A DNA stretch of 6,223 bases from Desulfobacteraceae bacterium (lineage in GTDB: Bacteria > Desulfobacterota > DSM-4660 > Desulfatiglandales > Desulfatiglandaceae), in the NCBI GenBank assembly GCA_013203065.1, contig JABMQV010000189.1:1-6223 (forward strand), in the 5' to 3' direction. Every line of letters starts with the position of its first letter. Position 1 is the stretch's first letter. Shown in pieces: positions 1 through 6,223 of the stretch. The notes beneath the pieces are model-generated. The model searched no databases and had not been told where the DNA came from. It saw only the letters and a list, made by a program, of their open reading frames with translations. The position numbers and the translations under genes are program-made.

Positions 1-17
1 AACTGAACTACGCCCCC
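1..17 (-). tRNA. tRNA-Asp (probable), 5' end only
   Basis: The minus strand from position 17 down to 1 reads GGGGGCGTAGTTCAGTT. This is the acceptor-stem 5' strand plus the first half of the D-arm of a bacterial tRNA, and it matches the usual start of tRNA-Asp(GUC). The gene runs off the window, so the anticodon, T-arm and 3' end cannot be seen and the isoacceptor is inferred. It lies downstream of tRNA-Val on the same strand, probably in the same transcript. The five bases just before it (ACCAC) are identical to those at the end of tRNA-Val plus one base. Confidence 0.6.
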
Positions 18-53
18 GTGGTTTCAAGAATTCCAGTAAATTTATTTCAAACA

Positions 54-118
54 GCTCAACTCGCGATCTTCCCGTGAAGACTGACGGGACGTTCTAACCA
101 GGACTGGACTACGCCCAC
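54..118 (-). pseudogene. Degenerate tRNA-Asp-like remnant
   Basis: Read on the minus strand from 118, the sequence starts GTGGGCGTAGTCCAG, then has TGGTTAGAACG, then a 6-bp anticodon-like stem (TCCCGT/ACGGGA) closing an 8-base loop, then TCGCGAGTTGAG. These blocks follow the order of a tRNA-Asp: acceptor 5' strand, D-arm, anticodon arm, start of T-arm. The copy looks non-functional. The D-arm carries an apparent 2-base insertion and a stem mismatch, and the anticodon loop is 8 rather than 7 bases. The T-stem 3' side and acceptor 3' strand are missing, being replaced by AT-rich sequence. Comparison is to the general tRNA-Asp pattern and to the intact 5' end at 1-17. Pseudogene status is inferred; the resemblance over the first half is directly visible. 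Confidence 0.6.
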
Positions 119-119
119 G

Positions 120-194
120 TGGTAGGCGGAACGGGATTTGAACCCGTGACCCCCGGCTTGTAAGGCCGATGCTCTCCCACTGAGCTACCCGCCT
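120..194 (-). tRNA. tRNA-Val, anticodon UAC
   Basis: A complete 75-base cloverleaf including an encoded CCA (122-120). The acceptor stem pairs AGGCGGG with TCCGCCT (one G-U) and the discriminator is A. The D-arm is AGCTCAGTGGGAGAGCA. The anticodon stem TCGGC/GCCGG closes the loop CTTACAA, giving anticodon TAC, which decodes GUN valine codons. The T-arm is ACGGG-TTCAAAT-CCCGT. It lies downstream of lon on the same strand and is followed by tRNA-Asp sequence, so it probably heads a small tRNA transcript. A promoter candidate sits just upstream at 210-239. Confidence 0.97.
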
Positions 195-199
195 AGGTC

Positions 200-225
200 T
201 AAGGCTGAAATCATTAACAGCCTTA
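200..225 (-). other. 8-bp hairpin between lon and tRNA-Val
   Basis: TAAGGCTG at 200-207 is the exact reverse complement of CAGCCTTA at 218-225, with a 10-base AT-rich loop. In RNA read through from lon the stem would end six bases before the tRNA. No run of U follows, so it is not a classical intrinsic terminator. It could protect the lon mRNA 3' end or delimit processing. It also overlaps the spacer and -10 of the proposed tRNA promoter. Confidence 0.5.
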
Positions 226-239
226 ACTTCCTTTGTCAA
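210..239 (-). promoter_or_regulatory. Candidate sigma-70 promoter for the tRNA-Val transcript
   Basis: On the minus strand a perfect -35 box TTGACA occupies 239-234. An 18-base spacer follows, then AATGAT at 215-210, which matches 4 of 6 bases of the -10 consensus. Transcription would start near 203, about nine bases before the mature tRNA 5' end, a normal tRNA leader length. The -35 box starts only 15 bases after the lon stop codon, so the site lies entirely between lon and the tRNA. The -10 is weak, and read-through from lon could also supply the tRNA. Confidence 0.55.
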
Positions 240-254
240 GACGATTTAGCCCGC

Positions 255-2711
255 TTAATGGGCCGTAACACCAGTTTCCGGTGTTTCTTCGGGCTGTATT
301 GTCTCGCCAGGGTAAAACGGCTCGCATTTTTCTGGAGGTGCAAAGAGTTCTTCTCCCTCAGCCAGGACAATGGCCTCCCGCAGGACGTCATCCATGTGCT
401 CAACGGGTACCAGTTCGACCTTCTTGAGGATTTTCTTGGGTATTTCCTCAATGTCCTTTTTGTTATCAAGTGGTATGAGTACCTTACTTACTCCGCCTCT
501 GTGAGCAGCCATGATTTTCTCCTTGAGCCCTCCAATGGGAAGGATCCTCCCCCTCAGGGTAATCTCACCTGTCATGGCAATATCGCTCTTTACGGGCTTC
601 CTTGTGAGGGCGGAGACAATGGAAGTGGCAACCGTAATACCCGCCGAAGGTCCATCCTTGGGAATTGCCCCTTCAGGGATATGGATATGGATATCTGTCT
701 TTTCATAAAAGTTGTCCGGGAGCCTTAATTGCCTTGCTCTTGATCGCACATAGCTAAGGGCGGCCTGTGCAGATTCCTGCATAACGTCTCCAAGCTTTCC
801 TGTAAGTACCAGGCTCCCTTTGCCCGGCATAACGGTCGTCTCTGTTTGAAGCAGCTCCCCACCCGCATCGGTCCACGCCAACCCTGTGGTCACACCAACG
901 GTATCCTTTTCTTCTGTGCGGCCATAACGGTATTTCTGGACCCCGAGATATTTGTGAATGGACTGGGCCTTTATGGCTATTTTGGTATCCTTGCCCCGCT
1001 TTACCACTTCCTTGGCGATCTTGCGGCAGATGGAGGAGATTTCCCGTTCCAGGTTCCTGACACCCGCTTCCCGGGTGTAGGTCCTGATGAGGGTAAGGAT
1101 GGCATTGTCAGTAAAAGATATGTTTTCCGGTTCAAGGCCATTTTGCTCGGTCTGCTTCTTCACGAGGAACTGTCGTGCGATGTTCAATTTTTCCAGCTCC
1201 GTATAACCGGGGAGTCTGATAATTTCCATTCTGTCCTGGAGAGCCGGCGGTATGTTGTGAAGGCTATTGGCCGTCGTGATAAAGAATACATCAGAGAGGT
1301 CATAGTCCAGATCCAGATAATGGTCATTAAAGGCGAAATTCTGCTCCGGATCCAATACCTCCAGTAACGCTGAGGATGGGTCGCCCCGGAAATCGGTGCT
1401 CATTTTGTCCACCTCATCCAGACAAAAGACAGGGTTATTCGACTTTGCCTTCTTTAGGAACTGAATGATTTTGCCCGGCAACGCGCCAATGTATGTCCTT
1501 CGATGGCCCCTTATCTCCGCCTCATCTCGCACTCCCCCTAAGGAGAGCCTGACAAAATTCCGCCCGGTGGCCCTTGCCACCGATTTTGCCAACGAGGTCT
1601 TCCCAACGCCAGGAGGGCCCACCAGACAAAGGATTGGCCCTTTGACCTTCTTGGCGAGGCGTTGGACAGCCAGATATTCCAAAATCCTCTCTTTTGGTTT
1701 TTCGAGGCCATAATGGTCTTCCTCAAGGATTACCTCAGCCTCTTCTATCTCCAATTTCACTCTTGACTTGTCATACCATGGAAGGGCAAGAATCCAGTCA
1801 ATATAGTTGCGTACCACCGCGGCTTCAGCCGACATGGGGGACATCATCTTGAGTTTACTGAATTCCTCCTTCACACGGCCATGGGCTTCCTTGGACAACC
1901 TTTTCCGCTTGATCTTTTTCTCTAAATCATCAAGTTCTGCCTTAAAGTCGTCCTTGGTCCCCATCTCTTTGTGGATGGCCCGCATCTGCTCATTCAAATA
2001 ATAGTCTTTCTGGGTCTTCTCCATCTGTTTCTTGACCCGTTTCTTGATCCGATGCTCGAGCCTTAGGATATCCACCTCACTATCAATCTTCGAGTAGAGC
2101 TTCTCTAAACGGAGGTTCAGATCTTCAGTCTCGAGGATTTCCTGCTTGTCACTGACCTTCAAGGCAAGATGTCCTGCTATGGTGTCGGCCAGACGGCCCG
2201 GATCCTCAATGGAGGTCACCGCACTGACAATTTCCGGCCCGATTTTGTTGTTCAGTTGGGCATATTCTTCAAAGCTCGAATTGATTGATCGCATCAATGC
2301 ACTGGTCTCAATATCGACCTCGTATTTGGTCGATACCTTGCTAACCTCCACCATGAAAAATTCATGCTTGTCCACAAAATTCTGTATCTTACCCCTCTCT
2401 TTCCCCTCGATAAGGGCCTTCACCGTTCCGTCGGGCAATTTCAAGAGCTGAAGAACAACGCCAATGGTGCCGAAGGCATAGATGTTTCGAGGTGTAGGGT
2501 TGTCAATTTTTGCATCCCTTTGTGCTGATAAAAAGACCTTCTTCTGATGGGACATGGCATACTCCAACGCCTTGATGGATTTTTCCCGGCCCACGAAAAG
2601 AGGCACCACCACGTTAGGGAAAACCACCACGTCCCTCAAGGGAAGGAGGGGGTAATAATGTTCTTCATCTCTTAAAGAATCATCTGGAGCTTTCCTAAGT
2701 GAATTAAGCAT
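255..2711 (-). CDS. lon: Lon ATP-dependent serine protease (LonA type)
   Basis: An 818-residue cytosolic AAA+ protease that unfolds and degrades damaged proteins and specific regulators. The N-terminal substrate-binding domain begins near residue 20 ([12 protein letters not shown]) and runs to about 210, followed by a charged coiled-coil segment at about 210-290. The AAA+ module has Walker A GPPGVGKT at 365-372, Walker B LDE with D432/E433, a probable arginine finger R494 and sensor-2 R552. The protease domain carries the catalytic dyad S689 (in PKDGPSAG) and K732 (in LKEK), 43 residues apart as in E. coli Lon. The protein is longer than E. coli Lon (784 residues), partly through an acidic, proline-rich tail after about residue 782. 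No membrane segment is seen, which separates it from LonB. It is the last gene of the tig-clpP-clpX-lon cluster, six bases after clpX. The ATG chosen is the only plausible start after the clpX stop. Confidence 0.98.
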   Translation of the reverse strand: MLNSLRKAPDDSLRDEEHYYPLLPLRDVVVFPNVVVPLFVGREKSIKALEYAMSHQKKVFLSAQRDAKIDNPTPRNIYAFGTIGVVLQLLKLPDGTVKALIEGKERGKIQNFVDKHEFFMVEVSKVSTKYEVDIETSALMRSINSSFEEYAQLNNKIGPEIVSAVTSIEDPGRLADTIAGHLALKVSDKQEILETEDLNLRLEKLYSKIDSEVDILRLEHRIKKRVKKQMEKTQKDYYLNEQMRAIHKEMGTKDDFKAELDDLEKKIKRKRLSKEAHGRVKEEFSKLKMMSPMSAEAAVVRNYIDWILALPWYDKSRVKLEIEEAEVILEEDHYGLEKPKERILEYLAVQRLAKKVKGPILCLVGPPGVGKTSLAKSVARATGRNFVRLSLGGVRDEAEIRGHRRTYIGALPGKIIQFLKKAKSNNPVFCLDEVDKMSTDFRGDPSSALLEVLDPEQNFAFNDHYLDLDYDLSDVFFITTANSLHNIPPALQDRMEIIRLPGYTELEKLNIARQFLVKKQTEQNGLEPENISFTDNAILTLIRTYTREAGVRNLEREISSICRKIAKEVVKRGKDTKIAIKAQSIHKYLGVQKYRYGRTEEKDTVGVTTGLAWTDAGGELLQTETTVMPGKGSLVLTGKLGDVMQESAQAALSYVRSRARQLRLPDNFYEKTDIHIHIPEGAIPKDGPSAGITVATSIVSALTRKPVKSDIAMTGEITLRGRILPIGGLKEKIMAAHRGGVSKVLIPLDNKKDIEEIPKKILKKVELVPVEHMDDVLREAIVLAEGEELFAPPEKCEPFYPGETIQPEETPETGVTAH

Positions 2712-2714
2712 TTT

Positions 2715-2719
2715 CTCCT
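2715..2719 (-). promoter_or_regulatory. lon ribosome binding site overlapping the clpX stop
   Basis: The minus strand reads TAGGAGAAAATG. The TAG is the clpX stop codon, and AGGAG begins inside it and lies only three bases before the lon ATG. The overlap suggests that ribosomes ending clpX help start lon. The spacing is shorter than the usual five to nine bases, which may lower initiation. Confidence 0.75.
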
Positions 2720-3968
2720 ATCCATATTCTACTTGGTTTTCATAAAGAAATAGAGGTGACTCGCCTTTTGTAATGACTTCTTTTCCAATCACGCATTCAC
2801 TGATTGCCGGATTGGATGGGATATCGTACATTATGTCCAACATAATGGACTCTAGGATTGCCCTTAGGCCGCGTGCTCCGGATTTCCGTTCCACCGCAGC
2901 CTCAGCAACGGCAAGGAGTGCCTCATCAACCAACTTGAGTTCGACTCCTTCCAGTTGAAAGAGTTTTTTATACTGTTTGATAAGTGCATTTTTTGGCTCG
3001 CTCAAGATCCTTACGAGGGCATCCAGACTTAACTCGTCCAGGGTCGTATGTATGGGTATCCTTCCGATAAATTCAGGTATCAGGCCGAATTTGATAAGAT
3101 CTTCTGGTTGGACAAGGGCCATGATCTGGTTCACATCTGCCTCCCCCTTGCCTTTAATATCGGCTTCGAAACCAATCAGCTTACTCCCGATTCGTCTCTT
3201 GATTATCTCATCCAAACCATTGAAGGTACCACCACATATAAACAGGATATTAGTGGTGTCCACCTTGACAAAATCCTGCTGAGGATGCTTTCTCCCCCCT
3301 TTGGGAGGGACATTGGCCATGGTCCCCTCAATAATCTTCAGGAGGGCTTGCTGCACCCCCTCACCCGATACGTCTCGGGTAATGGAGGGGCTGTCCGATT
3401 TTCGGGCGATCTTATCGATTTCGTCGATATAGACAATTCCTTTGGATGCTGCCTCCACATCATAATCGGCCATCTGTACCAAATTAAGAATGATATTCTC
3501 CACATCTTCACCCACATATCCAGCCTCTGTAAGTGTCGTGGCGTCGGCGATGGTGAAGGGAACATTGAGAATTCTTGCCAGGGTCTGGGCCAGGAGAGTT
3601 TTTCCCGACCCGGTGGGCCCTATCAATAGGATATTGCTCTTCTCGATCTCAACACCTTCCATATCAACCTTGGTGTTGATCCTCTTGTAATGATTGTGAA
3701 CGGCCACAGAAAGGATCTTTTTCGGTTTGTCCTGCTCAATCACGTACTGATCCAAGCTCTCTTTTATTTGAGCGGGCTTCAGTAATTCATCATCCCCTTC
3801 CCCTTCACTTTCCTGGCTGTATTCTTCGTCAATGATTTCATTACACAACTGAATGCACTCATCACAAATATATACGGAAGGACCAGCGATGAGCTTTTTT
3901 ACCTCATCTTGGCTCTTTCCGCAAAAGGAGCACAAAAGATCATCATTAGAGTCATTATATTTAGCCAT
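2718..3968 (-). CDS. clpX: ClpX, ATPase and unfoldase subunit of the Clp protease
   Basis: A 416-residue hexameric AAA+ unfoldase that recognises tagged substrates and threads them into ClpP; it acts in the cytosol. The N-terminal zinc-binding domain has C13-x2-C16 and C35-x2-C38. The AAA+ core has Walker A GPTGSGKT at 117-124, the pore loop GYVG at 150-153 and Walker B IDE (D182/E183). The RKH substrate loop is at 226-228, the IGF tripeptide that docks on ClpP at 265-267, the probable arginine finger at R303 and sensor-2 at R366 in GARGLR. Length is normal for the family (E. coli 424). The start ATG follows AGGAG with a five-base spacer. It sits ten bases after clpP, so the two partners are almost certainly co-expressed. 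The retained IGF loop means it should work with the neighbouring ClpP. No missing motif was found. Confidence 0.98.
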   Translation of the reverse strand: MAKYNDSNDDLLCSFCGKSQDEVKKLIAGPSVYICDECIQLCNEIIDEEYSQESEGEGDDELLKPAQIKESLDQYVIEQDKPKKILSVAVHNHYKRINTKVDMEGVEIEKSNILLIGPTGSGKTLLAQTLARILNVPFTIADATTLTEAGYVGEDVENIILNLVQMADYDVEAASKGIVYIDEIDKIARKSDSPSITRDVSGEGVQQALLKIIEGTMANVPPKGGRKHPQQDFVKVDTTNILFICGGTFNGLDEIIKRRIGSKLIGFEADIKGKGEADVNQIMALVQPEDLIKFGLIPEFIGRIPIHTTLDELSLDALVRILSEPKNALIKQYKKLFQLEGVELKLVDEALLAVAEAAVERKSGARGLRAILESIMLDIMYDIPSNPAISECVIGKEVITKGESPLFLYENQVEYG

Positions 3969-3978
3969 AACTTCTCCT

Positions 3979-4584
3979 CTATTTCTTGTCCTTTTGGTCC
4001 TGTATCTCTCTCGTGGTTATGACCTTGTCTATAATTCCGTATTCTTTTGCCTCTTCAGTGGTCATGAAAAAATCGCGCTCCGTGTCCACCCTTATCTTCT
4101 CGATATCCTGACCGGAATGCTTGGCCAGGATCTTATCCAGTGTATCCCGGATTTTCAATATTTCTCTTGCATGAATGTCTATGTCGGTGGCCTGCCCCTG
4201 GGCGCCTCCAAGGGGTTGATGAATCATAATCCTGGAGTTTGGGAGGGCATACCGTTTACCTTTGGCCCCGGACGCCAAAAGCAATGCCCCCATGCTGGTG
4301 GCCTGTCCCATGCAAATTGTAACCAGATCCGGTTTGATATACTGCATGGTATCATAGATGGCCAGCCCTGCGGTGACAGAGCCTCCAGGGGAATTGATGT
4401 AAACATTGATATCCTTATCCGGATCCTCAGATTCCAAAAAGAGCATTTGGGCAATGACGGTGTTCGCCATGGTGTCCAGAACCTGCTCTCCCATAATAAT
4501 TATGCGATCCTTCAAGAGCCGCGAGTAGATGTCATATGCCCGCTCGCCACGGCTTGATTGTTCGATAACGATCGGTATCAGCAT
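3979..4584 (-). CDS. clpP: ClpP, proteolytic subunit of the Clp protease
   Basis: A 201-residue serine peptidase (family S14) that forms the two-ring, 14-subunit degradation chamber used by ClpX. The catalytic triad is S97 (in GQATSMGA), H122 (in MIHQP) and D171 (in TERDFFM). These numbers equal those of mature E. coli ClpP, so the protein has essentially no N-terminal propeptide. The oxyanion-hole segment [10 protein letters not shown] is at 64-73. The N-terminus MLIPIVIEQ aligns with the mature N-terminus of relatives, and an in-frame stop (the tig stop) lies three codons upstream, so no earlier start is possible. It lies six bases after tig. A lysine-rich tail (QDQKDKK) ends the protein. 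No good Shine-Dalgarno is seen at normal distance; an AAGGAG lies 14 bases upstream inside the end of tig. Confidence 0.98.
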   Translation of the reverse strand: MLIPIVIEQSSRGERAYDIYSRLLKDRIIIMGEQVLDTMANTVIAQMLFLESEDPDKDINVYINSPGGSVTAGLAIYDTMQYIKPDLVTICMGQATSMGALLLASGAKGKRYALPNSRIMIHQPLGGAQGQATDIDIHAREILKIRDTLDKILAKHSGQDIEKIRVDTERDFFMTTEEAKEYGIIDKVITTREIQDQKDKK

Positions 4585-4606
4585 TGGGACCTATTGATCT
4601 CCTTCC
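4585..4606 (-). promoter_or_regulatory. clpP translation start region, coupled to the tig stop
   Basis: The minus strand reads GGAAGGAG (4606-4599) within the last tig codons, then the tig TAG stop (4593-4591), then GTCCCA and the clpP ATG. The only strong Shine-Dalgarno core is 14 bases from the ATG, too far for a standard site. The nearer TAGG is weak. With the stop and start nine bases apart in the same frame, re-initiation by ribosomes finishing tig is the simplest reading, but this is inferred. Confidence 0.5.
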
Positions 4607-5922
4607 TTGGGGTTATTTTGATTCAGTGATTCCTTATCTACTTCTGTGATCATAGCATGTTCAACCAAGTAATTCAATGTTTTTTGTTCCAACAGCGTCT
4701 GCTGCAGAGAGGGTACAAGGTTCTTCGCCTCATAATATTTTCTAATGGTTTCAGAATCCTGTCCCATATTTGAAGCTATTTCCTTAAATCCTTCTTCCAA
4801 GTCCTCTTCATCCACCTTGATTCCGTCCTGTTCGGCTATTTGGGCCAATATCAACATCTCCTTGACACGCTGTTCTGAAGGAGGCCGAAAGGTCCCTTTG
4901 AGTTTGTCTTCAGAGAGGCCCGCCTTTTCAAAACTCGAACCATTTCTTTCAAGATTTTGCCTGAGATTCTCAACGGCGTGGGCAATCTCGGCGTCAACCA
5001 GGACTTGGGGAAGTTTAAATTCAAGACGTTCCGAGGTTCGTTCCATCAGCCTATCCCTCAGGTCACTTTCGATCCTCTTCTCTTCCTGCTCTGTGACCAT
5101 CTTCCTTACATGTCTCTTTAGGCCTTCCAGGTCCTCAAATTCGGTCCCCAGGGTTTGTGAGAACTCATCGTTGAGTTCCGGGAGAACCATCTCTTTTATA
5201 TCCTTTATCTCAACCTTGAATTTCACACGCTTGCCGGCAAGTTTTGAATGGTAGTATGTGTCTCCAAAATCAACTTCGATCTCCGATTCGTCGCCTTTCT
5301 TGAGACCAATCAGGGACTCCTCAAAGCGGGGGTGGAAATCTTCGGACCCCACCTTCACAAGGAAATTCGGTGCCTTCACACCCACCAGGGGCTGCCCCCC
5401 CTCATAACCTTCATAATCCAAAATCACATAATCATCCCGCTGAATAGGCCTGTCCTCTTCAACAGTGGTCAATTTTCCATGGGATTTTCTTATCTGCTCC
5501 AGTTGATTACTCACATCTTCTTCCGTAACCAGACATTTTCCCTTTTCCACTTCAACTCCGAGGTAATCTTTCACCTCAAATTCAGGGCGAACCTCCATCA
5601 CAGCAGAATACTTAAAAATTTCTCCCTGTTTCAGCGTCTCCTTTTCAAGGACAGGTGTTCCCAGTGGAAATGTTTTGACCTCATCCAAGGCCTTCGGGAG
5701 AGTGTCACTTATCAAATCCCTAGTCACATCCTCTGTCACCTGTTTACGAAAGCGTCCCTCCAGGATACTCCGTGGCACCTTTCCCGGTCTAAACCCAGGT
5801 ACTTTTGCCTTTTTTCCCAGGTCTCGATAGGCCTGATTAAATTTCCTATCCACTTCTTCAGGATCAATTTCAATGAATAATTTTTTCTTTACAGGGCTTA
5901 TTTCTTCTAAGTTGGTCTTCAT
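4591..5922 (-). CDS. tig: Trigger factor, ribosome-associated chaperone
   Basis: A chaperone that docks next to the ribosomal exit tunnel and shields nascent chains; it also carries a peptidyl-prolyl isomerase domain. From the ATG at 5922 the protein is 443 residues (E. coli 432). The N-terminal ribosome-binding domain (about 1-115) contains the docking loop GFRPGKVP at 43-50, the same position as in E. coli. An FKBP-type isomerase domain covers about 155-245 (DDYVILDYEG to KRVKFKVEIKDIKE). The helical substrate-holding C-terminal domain covers about 246-430. Two earlier in-frame ATGs at 5937 and 5934 would add five residues. I prefer 5922 because GAGGA precedes it by five bases, and because MKTNLEEISPVKKKL begins like known trigger factors. 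It is the first gene of the cluster; promoter candidate at 6031-6058. Confidence 0.97.
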   Translation of the reverse strand: MKTNLEEISPVKKKLFIEIDPEEVDRKFNQAYRDLGKKAKVPGFRPGKVPRSILEGRFRKQVTEDVTRDLISDTLPKALDEVKTFPLGTPVLEKETLKQGEIFKYSAVMEVRPEFEVKDYLGVEVEKGKCLVTEEDVSNQLEQIRKSHGKLTTVEEDRPIQRDDYVILDYEGYEGGQPLVGVKAPNFLVKVGSEDFHPRFEESLIGLKKGDESEIEVDFGDTYYHSKLAGKRVKFKVEIKDIKEMVLPELNDEFSQTLGTEFEDLEGLKRHVRKMVTEQEEKRIESDLRDRLMERTSERLEFKLPQVLVDAEIAHAVENLRQNLERNGSSFEKAGLSEDKLKGTFRPPSEQRVKEMLILAQIAEQDGIKVDEEDLEEGFKEIASNMGQDSETIRKYYEAKNLVPSLQQTLLEQKTLNYLVEHAMITEVDKESLNQNNPKEGDQ

Positions 5923-5927
5923 AATTA

Positions 5928-5932
5928 TCCTC
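5928..5932 (-). promoter_or_regulatory. tig ribosome binding site that decides the start
   Basis: The minus strand reads ATGAGGATAATTATGAAG. GAGGA at 5932-5928 with a five-base spacer points to the ATG at 5922-5920. The two upstream ATGs (5937 and 5934) are preceded by GCAGACCCTC, which has no Shine-Dalgarno core, and the second of them overlaps this site. Confidence 0.75.
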
Positions 5933-6030
5933 ATCATGAGGGTCTGCCAAAAGAGAGGGGTGACACCAACCCCAAGGATCTCAGACAGGACCGCCGGTTC
6001 ATGAAATCATTCGGGAAACTCGGCCTCGAA

Positions 6031-6058
6031 AAAATAACAATCATTTCTTCAATTTCAA
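6031..6058 (-). promoter_or_regulatory. Candidate promoter for the tig-clpP-clpX-lon operon
   Basis: On the minus strand TTGAAA at 6058-6053 (5 of 6 to the -35 consensus) is followed by a 16-base spacer and TATTTT at 6036-6031 (4 of 6 to the -10 consensus), within an AT-rich stretch. Transcription would start near 6023, giving a leader of about 100 bases before tig. The extended form CTTGAAA also resembles a heat-shock -35, but no CCCCAT-type -10 is found at the right distance. Read-through from tRNA-Leu is possible as well. Confidence 0.45.
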
Positions 6059-6122
6059 GATATTTTTGCAATTCCCCGGTTTGTTCACCCCCGGTGCTGC
6101 AACAAAACAGGGAACCCCAGTT

Positions 6123-6157
6123 ACTTGAAACCCCGCAATGGGTGCGGAGTTTCAAGT
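6123..6157 (-). other. Strong 15-bp hairpin between tRNA-Leu and tig
   Basis: On the plus strand, 6123-6137 and 6143-6157 are inverted repeats around a five-base loop, with one C/A mismatch (6132/6148). On the minus strand that pair becomes G-U, so the transcript would form an uninterrupted 15-bp stem. It begins 34 bases after the tRNA-Leu CCA. The sequence following it (AACTGGGGTTCCC) has no U-run, so it is not a standard intrinsic terminator. It may be a tRNA-transcript 3' end or processing structure, or one member of a dispersed palindromic repeat. Confidence 0.7.
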
Positions 6158-6191
6158 ATTCTTTGCGTCCAACAAGGGCTCAAGTTAGGTT

Positions 6192-6223
6192 TGGTGCGAG
6201 AGAGGGGACTCGAACCCCTACGG
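6192..6223 (-). tRNA. tRNA-Leu (probable), 3' end only
   Basis: The minus strand from the window edge reads CCGT, then a T-arm AGGGG-TTCGAGT-CCCCT with a five-base-pair stem. The acceptor 3' strand CTCTCGC, discriminator A and encoded CCA (6194-6192) follow. The 5' half and anticodon are outside the window. Assignment to leucine rests on the implied acceptor GCGAGAG and the bases before the T-arm, which look like the end of a long variable arm. A serine tRNA is less likely. That this is a tRNA 3' end is nearly certain. Confidence 0.85.

Larger units (their letters stand above)
1..123 (-). repeat. 22-base near-perfect direct repeat pair, 101-base period
   Basis: Positions 1-22 and 102-123 agree at 19 of 22 bases, differing at positions 1, 6 and 16 of the unit. 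Each copy covers, on the minus strand, an ACCA end, one C, and the first 17 bases of a tRNA-Asp-like gene. In the 102-123 copy the ACCA is the discriminator plus CCA of tRNA-Val; in the 1-22 copy it is not attached to a visible tRNA body. The pattern fits a tandem duplication around the tRNA-Val/tRNA-Asp junction followed by decay of one copy. A small insertion flanked by a tRNA-derived repeat is an alternative. Confidence 0.7.

Noticed and set aside
42..239. A 65-codon minus-strand open frame over the tRNA-Val region
   Set aside because: It reads straight through the tRNA-Val gene; the peptide containing VAQWESIGLTSRG is a typical artefact of translating tRNA DNA.
3853..4557. A 234-codon plus-strand open frame opposite clpP, and similar long plus-strand frames opposite lon, clpX and tig
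   Set aside because: They mirror strongly conserved coding genes on the other strand. Their translations are not family-like, and no ribosome binding site or promoter supports them.
5957..5973. Short inverted repeat GGGGT/ACCCC in the tig leader, followed on the minus strand by a T-rich stretch
   Set aside because: The stem has only five base pairs and the T-stretch is broken (CTCTCTTTTGG), so it is too weak to call a terminator or attenuator.
6074..6095. Repeated CCCCGGT (6074-6080 and 6089-6095) as a possible operator or CRISPR-like repeat
   Set aside because: Only two seven-base copies 15 bases apart and no further units, so chance is sufficient. No CRISPR array exists in the window.
5934..6155. 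A 73-codon minus-strand open frame upstream of tig
   Set aside because: It runs through the hairpin and the promoter candidate and ends inside the tig start region. Its start lies within the hairpin arm with no clear Shine-Dalgarno, and the translation has no recognisable domain. It is most likely chance.
5938..6191. CIRCE (HrcA) operator or sigma-32 promoter upstream of tig
   Set aside because: No TTAGCACTC/GAGTGCTAA pair is present. The CTTGAAA sites lack a CCCCAT-type -10 at 13-17 bases; the CCCAT in the hairpin loop is only seven bases from the preceding CTTGAAA.

Overview
The window carries a compact minus-strand block of protein quality-control genes: tig (trigger factor), clpP, clpX and lon, in that transcriptional order. 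It is bounded by tRNA genes on the same strand. At the high-coordinate end is the 3' end of a tRNA-Leu. At the low-coordinate end are tRNA-Val(UAC) and then the first bases of what looks like tRNA-Asp. The base composition (roughly half GC by eye), the protein sequences, and the tRNA-Leu / tig-clpP-clpX-lon / tRNA-Val / tRNA-Asp arrangement suggest a Desulfobacterota (former Deltaproteobacteria) chromosome. That assignment is inference from memory of such loci, not from a search.

Layout, read along the minus strand from high to low coordinates. The tRNA-Leu 3' end (6192-6223) is followed by a leader region of about 270 bases. This leader contains a strong 15-bp hairpin (6123-6157) and a plausible sigma-70-type promoter (6031-6058). 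Then come tig (4591-5922, start revised to the ATG with a good Shine-Dalgarno), clpP (3979-4584), clpX (2718-3968) and lon (255-2711), separated by only 6, 10 and 6 bases. No terminator or promoter is visible between them, so they probably form one transcript with translational coupling. Downstream of lon there is a consensus -35 box with a weak -10, placed to start a tRNA-Val transcript, and a small hairpin. Then come tRNA-Val (120-194), a decayed tRNA-Asp-like sequence (54-118), and the start of an apparently intact tRNA-Asp (1-17, running off the window).

Functionally, trigger factor meets nascent chains at the ribosome exit. ClpX unfolds substrates and feeds them into the ClpP barrel. Lon is an independent ATP-dependent protease for damaged and regulatory proteins. 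All four proteins look full length with their key motifs intact (Walker A/B, ClpX zinc cysteines and IGF loop, ClpP Ser-His-Asp triad, Lon Ser-Lys dyad, TF ribosome-docking loop). This is an ordinary, conserved housekeeping region, and I see no undescribed multi-gene system in it. The parts worth a second look are in the non-coding flanks: the degenerate tRNA-Asp copy inside a 22-base near-perfect direct repeat spaced 101 bases, and the tRNA-Leu-proximal hairpin, which shares a 13-base motif with that region.
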